64,000 nt of DNA from Acidobacteriota bacterium (GTDB taxonomy: Bacteria; Acidobacteriota; Blastocatellia; Pyrinomonadales; Pyrinomonadaceae): NCBI GenBank assembly GCA_019239425.1, contig JAFAZX010000026.1, forward strand, positions 1-64,000, read 5' to 3'. The notes beneath the pieces were generated by a model, which saw only the letters and a program-made list of their open reading frames with translations, was not told the origin of the DNA and searched no databases. The position numbers were made by a program, and so were the translations under genes. Shown piece after piece: positions 42,747 to 51,356 of this stretch (positions within the stretch are counted from its first letter, which is position 1; each line of letters begins with the position of its first letter).

Positions 42747-43634
42747 TCACTCGGTCGCCTGTACCTGCTGCGTGAGCACGTCGATGACCTTCTCCTTGAA
42801 CTCCTTCCGCATCTGTTTGTCAGGGATGGTCGGGAGCAGCCGGTTGGCGTCCCTGATGAGTTCTTTGCGCCTCACATTCGGATCGTTGAGCTTCTGATAG
42901 AACGACGACAGGTTTTTCTGCACGCTGCCGCTGGCCCTGAGAACCAGCTGGCTCATGGCGCTGGTGAGCCACCGCTTGTCATACACGTCCAGCTTCTTGT
43001 CGAGCGCGTCAAACCTGTCGTTCATCGTCTGAACCATATTCGCCGCGTCGGTCGCATGACGCTCCGCGGTCGCGCGCAGCTCTTCCCGGTGCGCCTGCTC
43101 ACTGGCAGTCCGTTGCTCCGCCGCATCTCTCGTCAGTTGAGCCACCTGCTGCTGCGCCTTCTCCTGCAGGCGCTCTGTCGAGTTGATGTACATGTATGCG
43201 AGAGCGATAACGGCGGACAGCATCAGCGCGTTGCTGACGATGTTCGCCACGGCCAGCGCGCGGACTGAGCGGTAAGAGACGAGGCCTTTGGCACGCACCG
43301 CGCGGGGGCGGGGCTGGCGGGACTGCTCGTCCGAGCCGGGCGGCGGGGGCGGGGCGGCGGACTTCTGACCTTCCGCATCTTCGGAAGCGCCCGCGTCCGA
43401 CTCGTTACCGTGACCGGCGAGGGGGACGACCGGCTTGGCGGAGGCCGAAGCCTCCGAGCGGAGGTCGTTCTCTTCGACCCGAGGTGCTTCCTGCCGGGGC
43501 GACTGTTCCTGCGGCCCCGGGACAGGTTCTGTCGCCGAGCCGACCAGAGCCACCGTTCCTGCCACCCCGCAGTACGGGCAGTACCGGTGTTCAGTCTCAT
43601 ACTCCTTCTGACAACTGGGGCATTGACGTTTCAC
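42747..43634 (-). CDS. zinc-ribbon, single-pass membrane, coiled-coil protein
   Basis: A 295-residue protein of unknown function. A GTG start follows a strong AGGAGAGG site. Residues 1-25 are a zinc ribbon (CPSCQKEY and YCPYCG). A disordered Pro/Ser/Glu-rich segment runs to about residue 115, one membrane helix (NALMLSAVIALAYMYI) follows, then a coiled coil of about 60 residues rich in Gln/Arg/Ala. The C-terminal 80 residues are helical (FYQKLNDPNVRRKEL). It looks like a membrane-anchored sensor or scaffold. Codon usage is less G+C-biased than in its neighbours. Confidence 0.78.
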   Translation of the reverse strand: MKRQCPSCQKEYETEHRYCPYCGVAGTVALVGSATEPVPGPQEQSPRQEAPRVEENDLRSEASASAKPVVPLAGHGNESDAGASEDAEGQKSAAPPPPPGSDEQSRQPRPRAVRAKGLVSYRSVRALAVANIVSNALMLSAVIALAYMYINSTERLQEKAQQQVAQLTRDAAEQRTASEQAHREELRATAERHATDAANMVQTMNDRFDALDKKLDVYDKRWLTSAMSQLVLRASGSVQKNLSSFYQKLNDPNVRRKELIRDANRLLPTIPDKQMRKEFKEKVIDVLTQQVQATE

Positions 43635-44076
43635 GGCGCCTCTCCTTTCGTTAGCGGTGGACGGGTCTTCCCCACGCCTCTGTTTTCACGCACGTGAAGT
43701 TGAGAACGGGGCGTTGTGTAAGACTACCGATGGCGGACGCTCTGAAGAAGCCTGGGTTCCGGTCAGCCTTCGGCGGCGAGGATATGCAAAATTTCAGGCA
43801 ATTCGTGTACCCATTCCGTCGGATTCCCTTCCCCGCCGAACCGGCGAAAAATTCCGGGTAAAAGGATTAACCGGGGGAACGAGGCACGTCGGGCATTCAT
43901 TTTTTTGAATACGGGAATCTGATTTATTTATTTTTCTAAATTTGGGGTAAAGATGTTTTTCGAATCGGACGGGTGGCGGCATGTGTTAGGGTGTGTTGCC
44001 GCCGGCCCCGGCGCGCGAACGTTGACACACCCGCTGGCGGAGACAGGCCCTCAGCTTGGCAGGCCGACAGACACTG
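43635..44076. promoter_or_regulatory. divergent, A/T-rich intergenic region
   Basis: A 442-bp gap between the zinc-ribbon gene and the second GT39 gene. The stretch 43890-43965 is by far the most A/T-rich part of the window. TTGAAT (43905-43910) and TTATTT (43928-43933) are 17 bp apart and may form a weak rightward promoter. A 43-codon frame at 43730-43861 lacks a ribosome site and is not called. Confidence 0.35.
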
Positions 44077-45645
44077 ATGGGAAGAAGGTTGAAGGCTTTG
44101 AAGAATTTCGACCCGGCGGGCGCGTTGGCGTTGGCGCTCTACCTGTCGGCCTTCAAGCTGTTGCTGCACTTCCTGACGAACGGGCAGTACGGGTACTTCC
44201 GGGACGAGCTGTACTACCTCGCGTGCGCCGAGCACCTCGATTGGGGCTACGTCGACCAGGCGCCGCTCATCGCCGTCGTCACGCGCTTCGAGCGCGCCGT
44301 GCTCGGCGAGTCGCTCTTCGCCCTGCGTTTCCTGCCGGCGGTCGCGGGCGCGGCGCTCGTCCTTCTGACGGGGCTGCTCGCGCGCGAACTCGGCGGCGGG
44401 CGCTTCGCGGTTCTCCTCGCGTGCGCGTGCGTGATCGTCGCCCCGGCCTACCTCGCGCTCCACACGCTCCTCACGATGAACGCCTTCGAGCCGCTCTTCT
44501 GGACGCTCGGCGCGTACCTCGTCGCGCGCGCTCTGAAGACCGGCGACGCGCGGTACTGGCTCTGGTTCGGCCTCGTGATGGGACTCGGGCTTCAGAACAA
44601 ACACTCGACGCTCGTCTTCGGCTTCGCCGTCGTCGCGGGGTTGTTGCTGACCCCGGCGCGCAGGTTCTTCCTCTCGAAGTGGCTCTGGCTCGGCGGCCTC
44701 GTCGCCTTCCTCGTCTTCCTGCCGAACGTCCTCTGGCAGATGAAGTACGGCTGGCCCACCGTCGAGGTGCTCCGCAACGCCGACAAGAACCAGAACCTCC
44801 CCATCTCGCCGCTGGACTTCTTCAAGGGGCAGCTTCTCCTGACGCACCCCTTCACCTTCCCCGTCTGGGCCGCGGGCCTCTGCTTCTACCTCTTCGCGCG
44901 CGCGGGCCGCACGTGGTGCGCGCTCGGCTGGGCCTACGTCGTGATGTTCGCCCTGATGGTCGGCCTGCGCGCGAAGGTCTACTACCTCGTCCCCGTCTAC
45001 CCGGTTCTGCTCGCGGCGGGCGGCGTGTGGTTCGAGGGTCTCTTCGCGCGGCTCGCCGAACGCAAGCCCCTCTGGCGCTGGCTCAGGCCCGCGTCGGTCG
45101 CGCTGCTCGTCGTCGGGGGCCTGCTGACGGCGCCGCTGGTGCTGCCCGTCCTGCCCGTCGAGACGTTCATCCGTTACCAGCGCGCGCTCGGCCTCGAAGC
45201 GCCGCGCACGGAGAAGCTGCGCCTCGCGGAGCTGCCGCAGCACTACGCCGACATGCACGGCTGGGAGGAGCTGACCGAGACGGTGGCGCGCGTCTACAAC
45301 TCACTCCCGCCCGAGGAGCGCGCGCGCTGCGCCGTCTTCGCGCACAACTACGGCGAGGCCGGGGCCATCGACTTCTTCGGCGCGCGCTACGGACTCCCCA
45401 AGGCCATCTCCGGTCACCAGAACTATTTCCTCTGGGGGCCGCGCGACTACACGGGCGAGTGCCTCATCACCGTCGGCGAAAGGGAGAGGGACGTGCGCAA
45501 GTCCTTCGAAGAGGTCGAGCTGGCCGCGACCATCACGCACCCCTACGCCATCCCGCACGAGAACAACCTGCCGGTCTTCGTCTGCCGCAAGCCGAAACGG
45601 CCGCTCAAGGAAATCTGGCCGGACGTGAAGTGCTACAGCTGTTGA
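44077..45645 (+). CDS. GT39/PMT-like membrane glycosyltransferase
   Basis: A 522-residue polytopic membrane protein, about ten helices, similar to ArnT/PMT enzymes that use polyprenyl-phosphate sugars. The acidic loop reads GYFRDELYYLACAEHLDWG, followed by VDQAPLIAV, both typical of the group that includes undecaprenyl-phosphate mannose-dependent transferases. The C-terminal 150 residues form a soluble periplasmic domain. ATG 44077 is used; a TTG at 44056 is also open and neither has a clear ribosome site. It differs in sequence from the GT39 protein at 25095-26738, so the two are not a recent duplication. Confidence 0.85.
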   Translation: MGRRLKALKNFDPAGALALALYLSAFKLLLHFLTNGQYGYFRDELYYLACAEHLDWGYVDQAPLIAVVTRFERAVLGESLFALRFLPAVAGAALVLLTGLLARELGGGRFAVLLACACVIVAPAYLALHTLLTMNAFEPLFWTLGAYLVARALKTGDARYWLWFGLVMGLGLQNKHSTLVFGFAVVAGLLLTPARRFFLSKWLWLGGLVAFLVFLPNVLWQMKYGWPTVEVLRNADKNQNLPISPLDFFKGQLLLTHPFTFPVWAAGLCFYLFARAGRTWCALGWAYVVMFALMVGLRAKVYYLVPVYPVLLAAGGVWFEGLFARLAERKPLWRWLRPASVALLVVGGLLTAPLVLPVLPVETFIRYQRALGLEAPRTEKLRLAELPQHYADMHGWEELTETVARVYNSLPPEERARCAVFAHNYGEAGAIDFFGARYGLPKAISGHQNYFLWGPRDYTGECLITVGERERDVRKSFEEVELAATITHPYAIPHENNLPVFVCRKPKRPLKEIWPDVKCYSC

Positions 45646-45689
45646 GTTAGAATCGCGGCCCCGAAGTAAGAGACGAAAGGTTCGACGCT

Positions 45690-46625
45690 TTGAAAAGACT
45701 CACGACGCTCTTCATCACACTCTTCCTGCTCGCCCCCGCGGCCTTCGCGCAGGGGCAGGCGCCCGCGCCGCTCGCGGCCGAGCGCGACCAGAGCCGCTGG
45801 AAGGAGTACGCCTCGGCCGCGGGCCGCTTCGCGGTGCTCGCGCCCGGCGAACTCAAGCTCGACACGCAGAAGCTGCCCACGCCCGACGGAGCCGCGACCA
45901 CGCTCTTCATCCACACGTTGAACACCTCCGCCGACTACGGCGTCATCTACGCGGACTACACCTTCCCGGTCAGGGGCGCGGAGATGCAGAGGCAGTTGCT
46001 CGACGACGGCGCGCGCGGTGCGGTCGCGTCGGTCGGCTCGAAACTGATCGAGGCGAAAGAGGTCTCGCTCGGCGAGCACCCCGGGCGGGCGCTCAAGGAG
46101 TTGATGCGCGACGGCCGCGTCATGCACGTGCGGATGTACCTCGTCGGCTCGCGCCTGTATCAGGTGGCCGTCACGCTGCCCTTACTCGAAGCCGGCACGC
46201 CGGCCGCAGCCTTCGGCGAGGAGGTCGCGGCGAAGTTCCTCGACTCCTTCCGCCTGCTCGAAGAGTCGGCGCCGGCGGGTGAGGTTGACATACTCCTCAA
46301 GGCGCTGGGCGAGAAGGGCGAGAAGGTCTACGGCGTGCAGGCCGGCTCGATGAAACCCGAGGACGCAGACCGCTGGGTCATCTCCAAGCCGCAGCCGGCC
46401 TACCCGGCCATCGCCAAGGCCGCGCACGTACAGGGGACGGTCGTGGTCGAGATCGTCGTGGACGAGGAGGGCAAGGTGATGGCCGCGCAGGCGCAGAGCG
46501 GCCACCCCCTGCTGCAAGCCTCCGCGGTCAGCGCCGCGCGCGCGGCGCGCTTCAAGCCCGCGCTGGTCGAGGGCAAGGCCGTGAAGCTTTCCGGCGTCGT
46601 CAGCTACAACTTCGTCCTGAAGTAG
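45690..46625 (+). CDS. TonB C-terminal-domain exported protein
   Basis: A 311-residue exported protein. A TTG start follows GAAAGG and opens a signal peptide ending near PAAFAQ. Residues about 35-190 form an unrecognised domain (FAVLAPGELKLDTQKL). The last 90 residues are a TonB-C domain (PAYPAIAKAAHVQGTVVVEI, then SGHPLLQASAVSAARAARF). The protein has no N-terminal anchor or Pro-rich spanning region, so it is not a canonical TonB. Such proteins are common in acidobacteria and may contact receptors or act in envelope stress. It lies 44 bp after the GT39 gene. Confidence 0.83.
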   Translation: MKRLTTLFITLFLLAPAAFAQGQAPAPLAAERDQSRWKEYASAAGRFAVLAPGELKLDTQKLPTPDGAATTLFIHTLNTSADYGVIYADYTFPVRGAEMQRQLLDDGARGAVASVGSKLIEAKEVSLGEHPGRALKELMRDGRVMHVRMYLVGSRLYQVAVTLPLLEAGTPAAAFGEEVAAKFLDSFRLLEESAPAGEVDILLKALGEKGEKVYGVQAGSMKPEDADRWVISKPQPAYPAIAKAAHVQGTVVVEIVVDEEGKVMAAQAQSGHPLLQASAVSAARAARFKPALVEGKAVKLSGVVSYNFVLK

Positions 46626-46642
46626 AAAACAGTCTCAAGAGA

Positions 46643-46720
46643 TTTCCCCGCAGAGACACAGAAGGCACAGCTTGTTGAGCTATAAACTCAAAGCCGTGCC
46701 TCTGTGTCTCTGCGGGGAAA
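46643..46720. repeat. CACAGAG-family hairpin element, copy 4 (CCCCGC variant)
   Basis: Arms 46643-46674 and 46689-46720, one insertion and one mismatch. The outer part reads TTTCCCCGCAGAG instead of TTAACCACAGAG, and the partner arm carries the matching change, so pairing is kept. It lies between convergent genes, 5 bp from the trxB stop. Confidence 0.9.
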
Positions 46721-46725
46721 CTGTT

Positions 46726-47853
46726 TTACGAAGGCAGCTCGGTCGAGTGGCGCGCGTAGACGACCGCTTCGCCGTCGGCGGGCGGCTGGTCTTCGGGGAG
46801 GTTGGAGACGACCTCGCCGCCGGGCAGCGTCACCTTCTCGTGGTCGGCCGAGATGACCTCGCCCTCGATGGTCACCTCCTCGCCGGTGGGCGTCGTCACG
46901 GGCAGGCTGTCGAGGAACCTCTCGGCGTCGATGGCGGCCATGCAGCCCGTGCCGGCGGCCGTGATGGCCTGCCGGTAGACGGAGTCCTGCGCGTCGCCGC
47001 AGGCGAAGACGCCCGGGATGTTCGTCGCCATCGAGACGCCCGCCGTCTTGATGTAGCCGACCGAGTCCATCTCCAGCCAGTCCTTGAAGACGTCCGTGTT
47101 CGGCTTGTGCCCGATGGCGATGAAGACGCCCTCGCAGGCGAACTCCGATTCCTCGCCCGTCCTGTTGTCGTGGAGCCGGATGCCGGTCACGCCCGTCTCG
47201 GAACTGCCGAGCACCTCCTTCAGGTCGGCGTTCCAGATGAAGTCGATCTTCGGGTTCTTGAGCGCCTTGTCCTGCATGATCTTCGACGCGCGCAAAGAAT
47301 CGCGCCGGTGGACGACCGTCACGCGCGAGGCGTAGCGCGTCAAAAACGTCGCCTCCTCCATCGCCGTGTCCCCGCCGCCGACGACGACGATGGGCTTGCC
47401 CTTGAAGAAGAAGCCGTCGCACGTCGCGCACGCGCTCACGCCCATGCCGCCCAGACCTTCCGGCGCGGGCGCCTCGCCCGGGATGCCGAGCCACTTGGCC
47501 GAAGCGCCCGAGGCGATGATCAAGGTCTCGGCCCTGATCTCGTGCCCGTCCTCCGTCCAGAGCGTGAAGGGCCTCCGGCCCAAGTCCACCTTGTTGACGA
47601 AGGTGACGAGGAACTCCGTGCCGAAGCGCTTGGCCTGCTCCTCGAACTGCTGCATGAGTTCCGGCCCCTGGATGCCGTTGGCGAAGCCGGGGTAGTTCTC
47701 GACCTCGGTGGTGATGGTCAGCTGGCCGCCGGGCTGCGGGCCGTGGATGACGAGCGGGCGCAGCTCTGCGCGCGCGGCGTAGATGGCCGCGGTCAGGCCG
47801 GCCGGCCCGGAGCCGACGATGACGACTTCGCGGTGCAGGGTCTCTTTCATCAT
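46726..47853 (-). CDS. trxB: thioredoxin-disulphide reductase with C-terminal extension
   Basis: A 375-residue flavoenzyme that reduces thioredoxin with NADPH. The FAD motif is VVIVGSGPAGLTAA, the NADPH motif IVVVGGGDTAMEEA, and the redox-active pair is SACATCDG. GVFACGDAQD marks the second FAD contact. After the usual end of the family (near AAIDAERFLDSL) there is an additional 55-residue acidic, beta-rich tail with ADHEKVTLPGGEVVSNLPED. The TATAAT box ends 7 bp before the ATG, so the message may be leaderless; no Shine-Dalgarno site is present. The frame continues far upstream, but that part overlaps the divergent hbd gene and is not coding. Confidence 0.95.
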   Translation of the reverse strand: MMKETLHREVVIVGSGPAGLTAAIYAARAELRPLVIHGPQPGGQLTITTEVENYPGFANGIQGPELMQQFEEQAKRFGTEFLVTFVNKVDLGRRPFTLWTEDGHEIRAETLIIASGASAKWLGIPGEAPAPEGLGGMGVSACATCDGFFFKGKPIVVVGGGDTAMEEATFLTRYASRVTVVHRRDSLRASKIMQDKALKNPKIDFIWNADLKEVLGSSETGVTGIRLHDNRTGEESEFACEGVFIAIGHKPNTDVFKDWLEMDSVGYIKTAGVSMATNIPGVFACGDAQDSVYRQAITAAGTGCMAAIDAERFLDSLPVTTPTGEEVTIEGEVISADHEKVTLPGGEVVSNLPEDQPPADGEAVVYARHSTELPS

Positions 47854-47860
47854 GTCTTCG

Positions 47861-47892
47861 ATTATACGGTCTTGGTCTGTAAGCGCGCTTAC
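47861..47892 (-). promoter_or_regulatory. trxB promoter with overlapping palindrome
   Basis: A perfect -10 box TATAAT (47866-47861) ends 7 bp before the trxB ATG. A perfect 14-bp palindrome, GTAAGCGCGCTTAC (47879-47892), covers the region expected between -35 and -10 and replaces any consensus -35 box. It may be an activator or repressor site, for example redox-linked, which is inference. Confidence 0.6.
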
Positions 47893-48019
47893 CTTTGCGC
47901 GGTCGCGGGTGGTAGCCTTTTTCTCGGCGCGTGTAGTATAACTGCTCGCGCCTTGAGTAGTCGAATTTGACCGCAAGAGAGAGCCGGAGCCCCGCCCGCC
48001 CGGCGCCCGCGATAACCTT

Positions 48020-48922
48020 TTGAGCACGCCGCAAGGAGAGAGAGCTCCGACGCCACACGCCGAGACCAGCGTGCGGCGCGTGGCCGTCCTCGGCGCGGGC
48101 ACGATGGGCCACGGCATCGCGCAGGCCGCGGCCGCCGCCGGCTTCGAAGTGGTCTTGCGCGACCTCGAAGAGTCCTTCGTCGAGAAGGGCCTGCGCTCCA
48201 TCGAATCGAACCTAAACAAAGGCGTCGAGCGCGGCAAGGTGACGGAAGAGGAGCGCGCCCGCACGCTCTCGAACGTCCGCACGACGACCCGGCTCGAAGA
48301 GACAACGGGGAGCGACCTCTTCGTCGAGGCCGTCCCCGAGCGGCTCGACCTCAAGCGCGAGACGCTCCGCGCGGTCGAACGGCTCAACCCCGCGGCCTTC
48401 ATCTTCGCCACCAACACCTCCTCGCTCTCGATCTCCGAAATCGCCGAAGGCGCGCGCCGACCCGACCTCGTCGTCGGACTGCACTTCTTCAACCCCGTCC
48501 ACCTCATGCGCCTGATTGAAATAGTGGTCGGGCGCGAGACATCGCCCGAGACCATCGAGGCCGTCCGCGCCGTGGCCGTCCGTATGAAGAAGGAGCCGAT
48601 TGTCGTCAAGGACGTGCCCGGCTTCGCCTCCTCGCGCCTGGGCGTGGCTTTGGGGCTCGAAGCGATGCGGATGGTCGAGGAGGGCGTGGCCGCGGCGAAA
48701 GATATAGATACCGCGATGGAGTTGGGCTACAATCACCCCATGGGGCCGCTCCGCCTGACCGACTTAGTCGGCCTCGACGTGCGCCTCCACATCGCCGAGT
48801 ACCTGCACGCCAAGCTCGGCTCGGAGCGCTTCCGCCCCCCCGACATCCTCCGGCGCATGGTCGCCGAGGGCAAACTGGGTAAGAAGTCGGGCGAGGGGTT
48901 CTACAGGTGGGAAGAAAAGTAG
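48020..48922 (+). CDS. 3-hydroxyacyl-CoA (3-hydroxybutyryl-CoA) dehydrogenase
   Basis: A 300-residue NAD-dependent enzyme that interconverts 3-hydroxyacyl-CoA and 3-oxoacyl-CoA. The Rossmann motif is VAVLGAGTMGHGIA, the catalytic region has ATNTSSLSIS and the active-site His in VGLHFFNPVHLM, and the C-terminal domain has DVPGFASSRLG. Its length fits the short (FadB2/PaaH/Hbd) form. The start is a TTG at 48020 with no strong ribosome site. An enoyl-CoA hydratase 600 bp downstream would supply its substrate, so the locus fits fatty-acid beta-oxidation or short-chain CoA metabolism. The TAG stop lies in an AGTAGGC unit. Confidence 0.92.
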   Translation: MSTPQGERAPTPHAETSVRRVAVLGAGTMGHGIAQAAAAAGFEVVLRDLEESFVEKGLRSIESNLNKGVERGKVTEEERARTLSNVRTTTRLEETTGSDLFVEAVPERLDLKRETLRAVERLNPAAFIFATNTSSLSISEIAEGARRPDLVVGLHFFNPVHLMRLIEIVVGRETSPETIEAVRAVAVRMKKEPIVVKDVPGFASSRLGVALGLEAMRMVEEGVAAAKDIDTAMELGYNHPMGPLRLTDLVGLDVRLHIAEYLHAKLGSERFRPPDILRRMVAEGKLGKKSGEGFYRWEEK

Positions 48923-49037
48923 GCAGTAGGCAGTAGGCAGCAGGCAGTTGAAAGACCTGCCGTCGAAACGCCGAGATTAATCTTCGACCCACGCCACGCG
49001 GAGCGCACTGCCTACTGCCATCCGCCCACTGCCTGCT
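48918..49037. repeat. AGTAGGC-family inverted repeat, copy 7
   Basis: Left arm 48918-48949 and right arm 49007-49037, imperfectly matched (units GGCAGCA and GGGCGGA). The left arm starts at the dehydrogenase stop codon TAG. The right arm ends 1 bp before the PilZ-like gene's ATG. Confidence 0.85.
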
Positions 49038-49038
49038 G

Positions 49039-49407
49039 ATGACTATGACGAGGCCACCCAACGAAGAGAGACGATTCGCGCTGCGCATGGCGCTGCGGCT
49101 GCCCATCGTGGTGTCGGGGCGCGCCGAGGACGGGGCGGCGTGGAGCGAGCCGACCGAGACGGACGACATCTCGACCCTCGGTGCGCTCTTCCACCTCAAC
49201 CAGCGCGTCGCGCGCGGCGACCAGCTCTACCTGCGCGCGCACCGCCCCGACGGCTCGCCCATCGAGGCCACCGCCCGCGTCGTGCGCACCGCCCCCGCCA
49301 TCTACGGCACCGCCCGCGTCGGCGTCCAGATCATGGAGCCGACCGAGAACTGGCTCCGCCTCTTCGTCTCCTGGGTCGCCGACGAGCAGCAGCCCGAGGG
49401 GCAGTAA
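49039..49407 (+). CDS. PilZ-like domain protein
   Basis: A 122-residue single-domain protein. It resembles PilZ in order of elements: ERRFALRMALRLPIVV (degenerate RxxxR) and ETDDISTLGALF (DxSxxG with Thr-Leu-Gly), then a barrel ending ARVGVQIMEP. The first Arg motif is only partly kept, so c-di-GMP binding is uncertain. The gene sits between the two beta-oxidation genes, flanked on both sides by repeat hairpins, and has no ribosome site of its own. A second ATG two codons downstream is possible. Confidence 0.7.
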   Translation: MTMTRPPNEERRFALRMALRLPIVVSGRAEDGAAWSEPTETDDISTLGALFHLNQRVARGDQLYLRAHRPDGSPIEATARVVRTAPAIYGTARVGVQIMEPTENWLRLFVSWVADEQQPEGQ

Positions 49408-49416
49408 GAGCTTAAA

Positions 49417-49496
49417 GCGGTGCTGGGTGCTGGGTGTTAGGTGTTGGGTAAGGCCCGGCTCTTACCCAACACCTAACACCCAGCACCCAGCACCGC
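49417..49496. repeat. GGGTGCT-family hairpin, copy 2 (perfect 36-bp stem)
   Basis: Arms 49417-49452 and 49461-49496 match perfectly around an 8-nt loop, the longest perfect stem in the window. Units are GGGTGCT and GGGTGTT with a shared GTTAGGT variant in both arms. It lies between the PilZ-like gene and the enoyl-CoA hydratase. Confidence 0.93.
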
Positions 49497-49522
49497 ATTT
49501 CCATTATAGGAGCGACACTCCG

Positions 49523-50305
<783 letters not shown>

Positions 50306-50319
50306 TCGCCTCAAGAGAA

Positions 50320-50391
50320 TAACCACAGAGACCCAGAGGCACAGCTTGGAGCAACTAAGCCCCAGGCTGTGCCTCTGTGTCTCTGTGGTGA
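50320..50391. repeat. CACAGAG-family hairpin element, copy 5
   Basis: Arms 50320-50348 and 50363-50391 with a few mismatches. The loop GAGCAACTAAGCCC is the reverse complement, apart from one base, of the loop in the copy at 4617-4688. It lies between convergent genes. Confidence 0.9.
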
Positions 50392-50429
50392 AACTGCCAT
50401 AGCCTCAGCGAGCACTCGGCGGGAGCAGT

Positions 50430-51044
50430 CTAGTGCGACGAGTGCGACTCCGCCTGCTTGGCGGCGTGGTCGCGGTAGAAGTCGTTGATGAAATCCCTCT
50501 TGCCGTGCTGCCAGAAGCCCATGCCGAAACTCTCCGCCTCGGCGAGCGCGCGCTCGCCCGTCCAGCCGTCGTGCGTGATGCGGTAGGCGGCGACGAACGC
50601 GCCCGTCCGGTCGGCGCCGCGCTTGCAGTGGACGAAGACCGGCTGGTTCTCCGGCGCGTCCACCAGCGCCATCAACTCCTCAATCCGCTCGCGCGAAGGC
50701 CTCCCGGCGCGCGAGATGGGGATGTTGAAGTAGCGCAGCCCCAGTGCCGCCGCCTCGCGCCCCTCCTCGACCGCGCGGCTGTCGTCGTCGCGCAAGTTCA
50801 GGATCGTCTTCACACCCATCGAGGCGAGCTTCGCCAGGCCCCCTGCCTGCGGCTGCCCGCCCCTGTAAAGGTGCGCATTCACCCTATGGAAGTTGGGCAG
50901 CTCCGCGTAAGCCTCTTCGGCCCCGGACGCCTCCCGCCCCTCACGCACGGGCGCGTGCGCCGCCTCCTGCGCGCCGGCCGGGGCCGAAGCAAAGACCGCC
51001 GCCAACGCCAGCACGAACGCCGCCGCGCGAGCCCGTCTAAACAT
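50430..51044 (-). CDS. exported dual-specificity/tyrosine phosphatase-like protein
   Basis: A 204-residue protein with a signal peptide (ending near APAGAQ) and a GGAGAGG site before ATG 51044. The catalytic P-loop is intact, VHCKRGADRTG (CxxGxxR with Cys and Arg), and the upstream text LRDDDSRAVEEGREA and FNIPISR matches the atypical dual-specificity group, as in the plant/fungal Siw14-like inositol-pyrophosphate phosphatases. An exported member could act on phosphate esters or phytate-like compounds in the periplasm. The gene points away from the tRNA that follows. Confidence 0.87.
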   Translation of the reverse strand: MFRRARAAAFVLALAAVFASAPAGAQEAAHAPVREGREASGAEEAYAELPNFHRVNAHLYRGGQPQAGGLAKLASMGVKTILNLRDDDSRAVEEGREAAALGLRYFNIPISRAGRPSRERIEELMALVDAPENQPVFVHCKRGADRTGAFVAAYRITHDGWTGERALAEAESFGMGFWQHGKRDFINDFYRDHAAKQAESHSSH

Positions 51045-51175
51045 CAACCTCTCCAAACTCCCCTCCCCGGACGCGCAAGCCCCCGCGCCCTTCAAACTCG
51101 TGGTACGGACGCCGACGATTCTAACCCCTCTCCCACGCCCTTTAAAACCGTAGCCCGACGCCCCGGCGGCCTCGT

Positions 51176-51204
51176 TTGCCTTTTACACAACCGACTGCTA
51201 TTTT
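51176..51204 (+). promoter_or_regulatory. promoter of tRNA-Ala
   Basis: TTGCCT (51176-51181) and TATTTT (51199-51204) are 17 bp apart, 12 bp before the tRNA. An A/T-rich stretch leads into the gene. Confidence 0.55.
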
Positions 51205-51215
51205 ATTTTTTCGTC

Positions 51216-51288
51216 GGGGCCGTAGCTCAGCTGGGAGAGCGCGTGAATGGCATTCACGAGGTCAGGGGTTCGATCCCCCTCGGCTCCA
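51216..51288 (+). tRNA. tRNA-Ala (anticodon GGC)
   Basis: A 73-nt cloverleaf. Acceptor GGGGCCG pairs with CGGCTCC, the D-stem is GCTC/GAGC, the anticodon stem CGTGA/TCACG encloses the loop ATGGCAT with anticodon GGC, and the T-arm is AGGGG-TTCGATC-CCCCT. The discriminator base is A, and CCA is not encoded. It reads GCC alanine codons, common in this G+C-rich genome. The retron operon ends just beyond it. Confidence 0.97.
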
Positions 51289-51300
51289 TTAAGCAGGTTA

Positions 51301-51337
51301 AATGTTAAAGGCCGCCAATGAGGCGGCCTTTAACATT
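51301..51337. terminator. hairpin between tRNA-Ala and the retron RT gene
   Basis: A perfect 16-bp stem (51301-51316 and 51322-51337, AATGTTAAAGGCCGCC type) with a 5-nt loop. The arms carry A/T-rich outer ends, so either strand gives a GC stem with a T-rich tail. It probably ends both the rightward tRNA and the leftward RT transcript. Confidence 0.8.
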
Positions 51338-51356
51338 TATAGGATGCGTGGCGGCG

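Noticed and set aside
43730..43861. A 43-codon ORF in the A/T-rich gap
   Set aside because: No ribosome site, no recognisable sequence and no support from neighbours; it could be chance.
47854..48609. Long N-terminal extension of the trxB frame
   Set aside because: The extension is Ser/Arg-rich, overlaps the well-supported dehydrogenase gene on the other strand, and the trxB promoter lies inside it.
49181..49522. A 114-codon upstream extension of the enoyl-CoA hydratase
   Set aside because: It reads through the PilZ-like gene in another frame and through the GGGTGCT hairpin; AGGAG before ATG 49523 decides the start.
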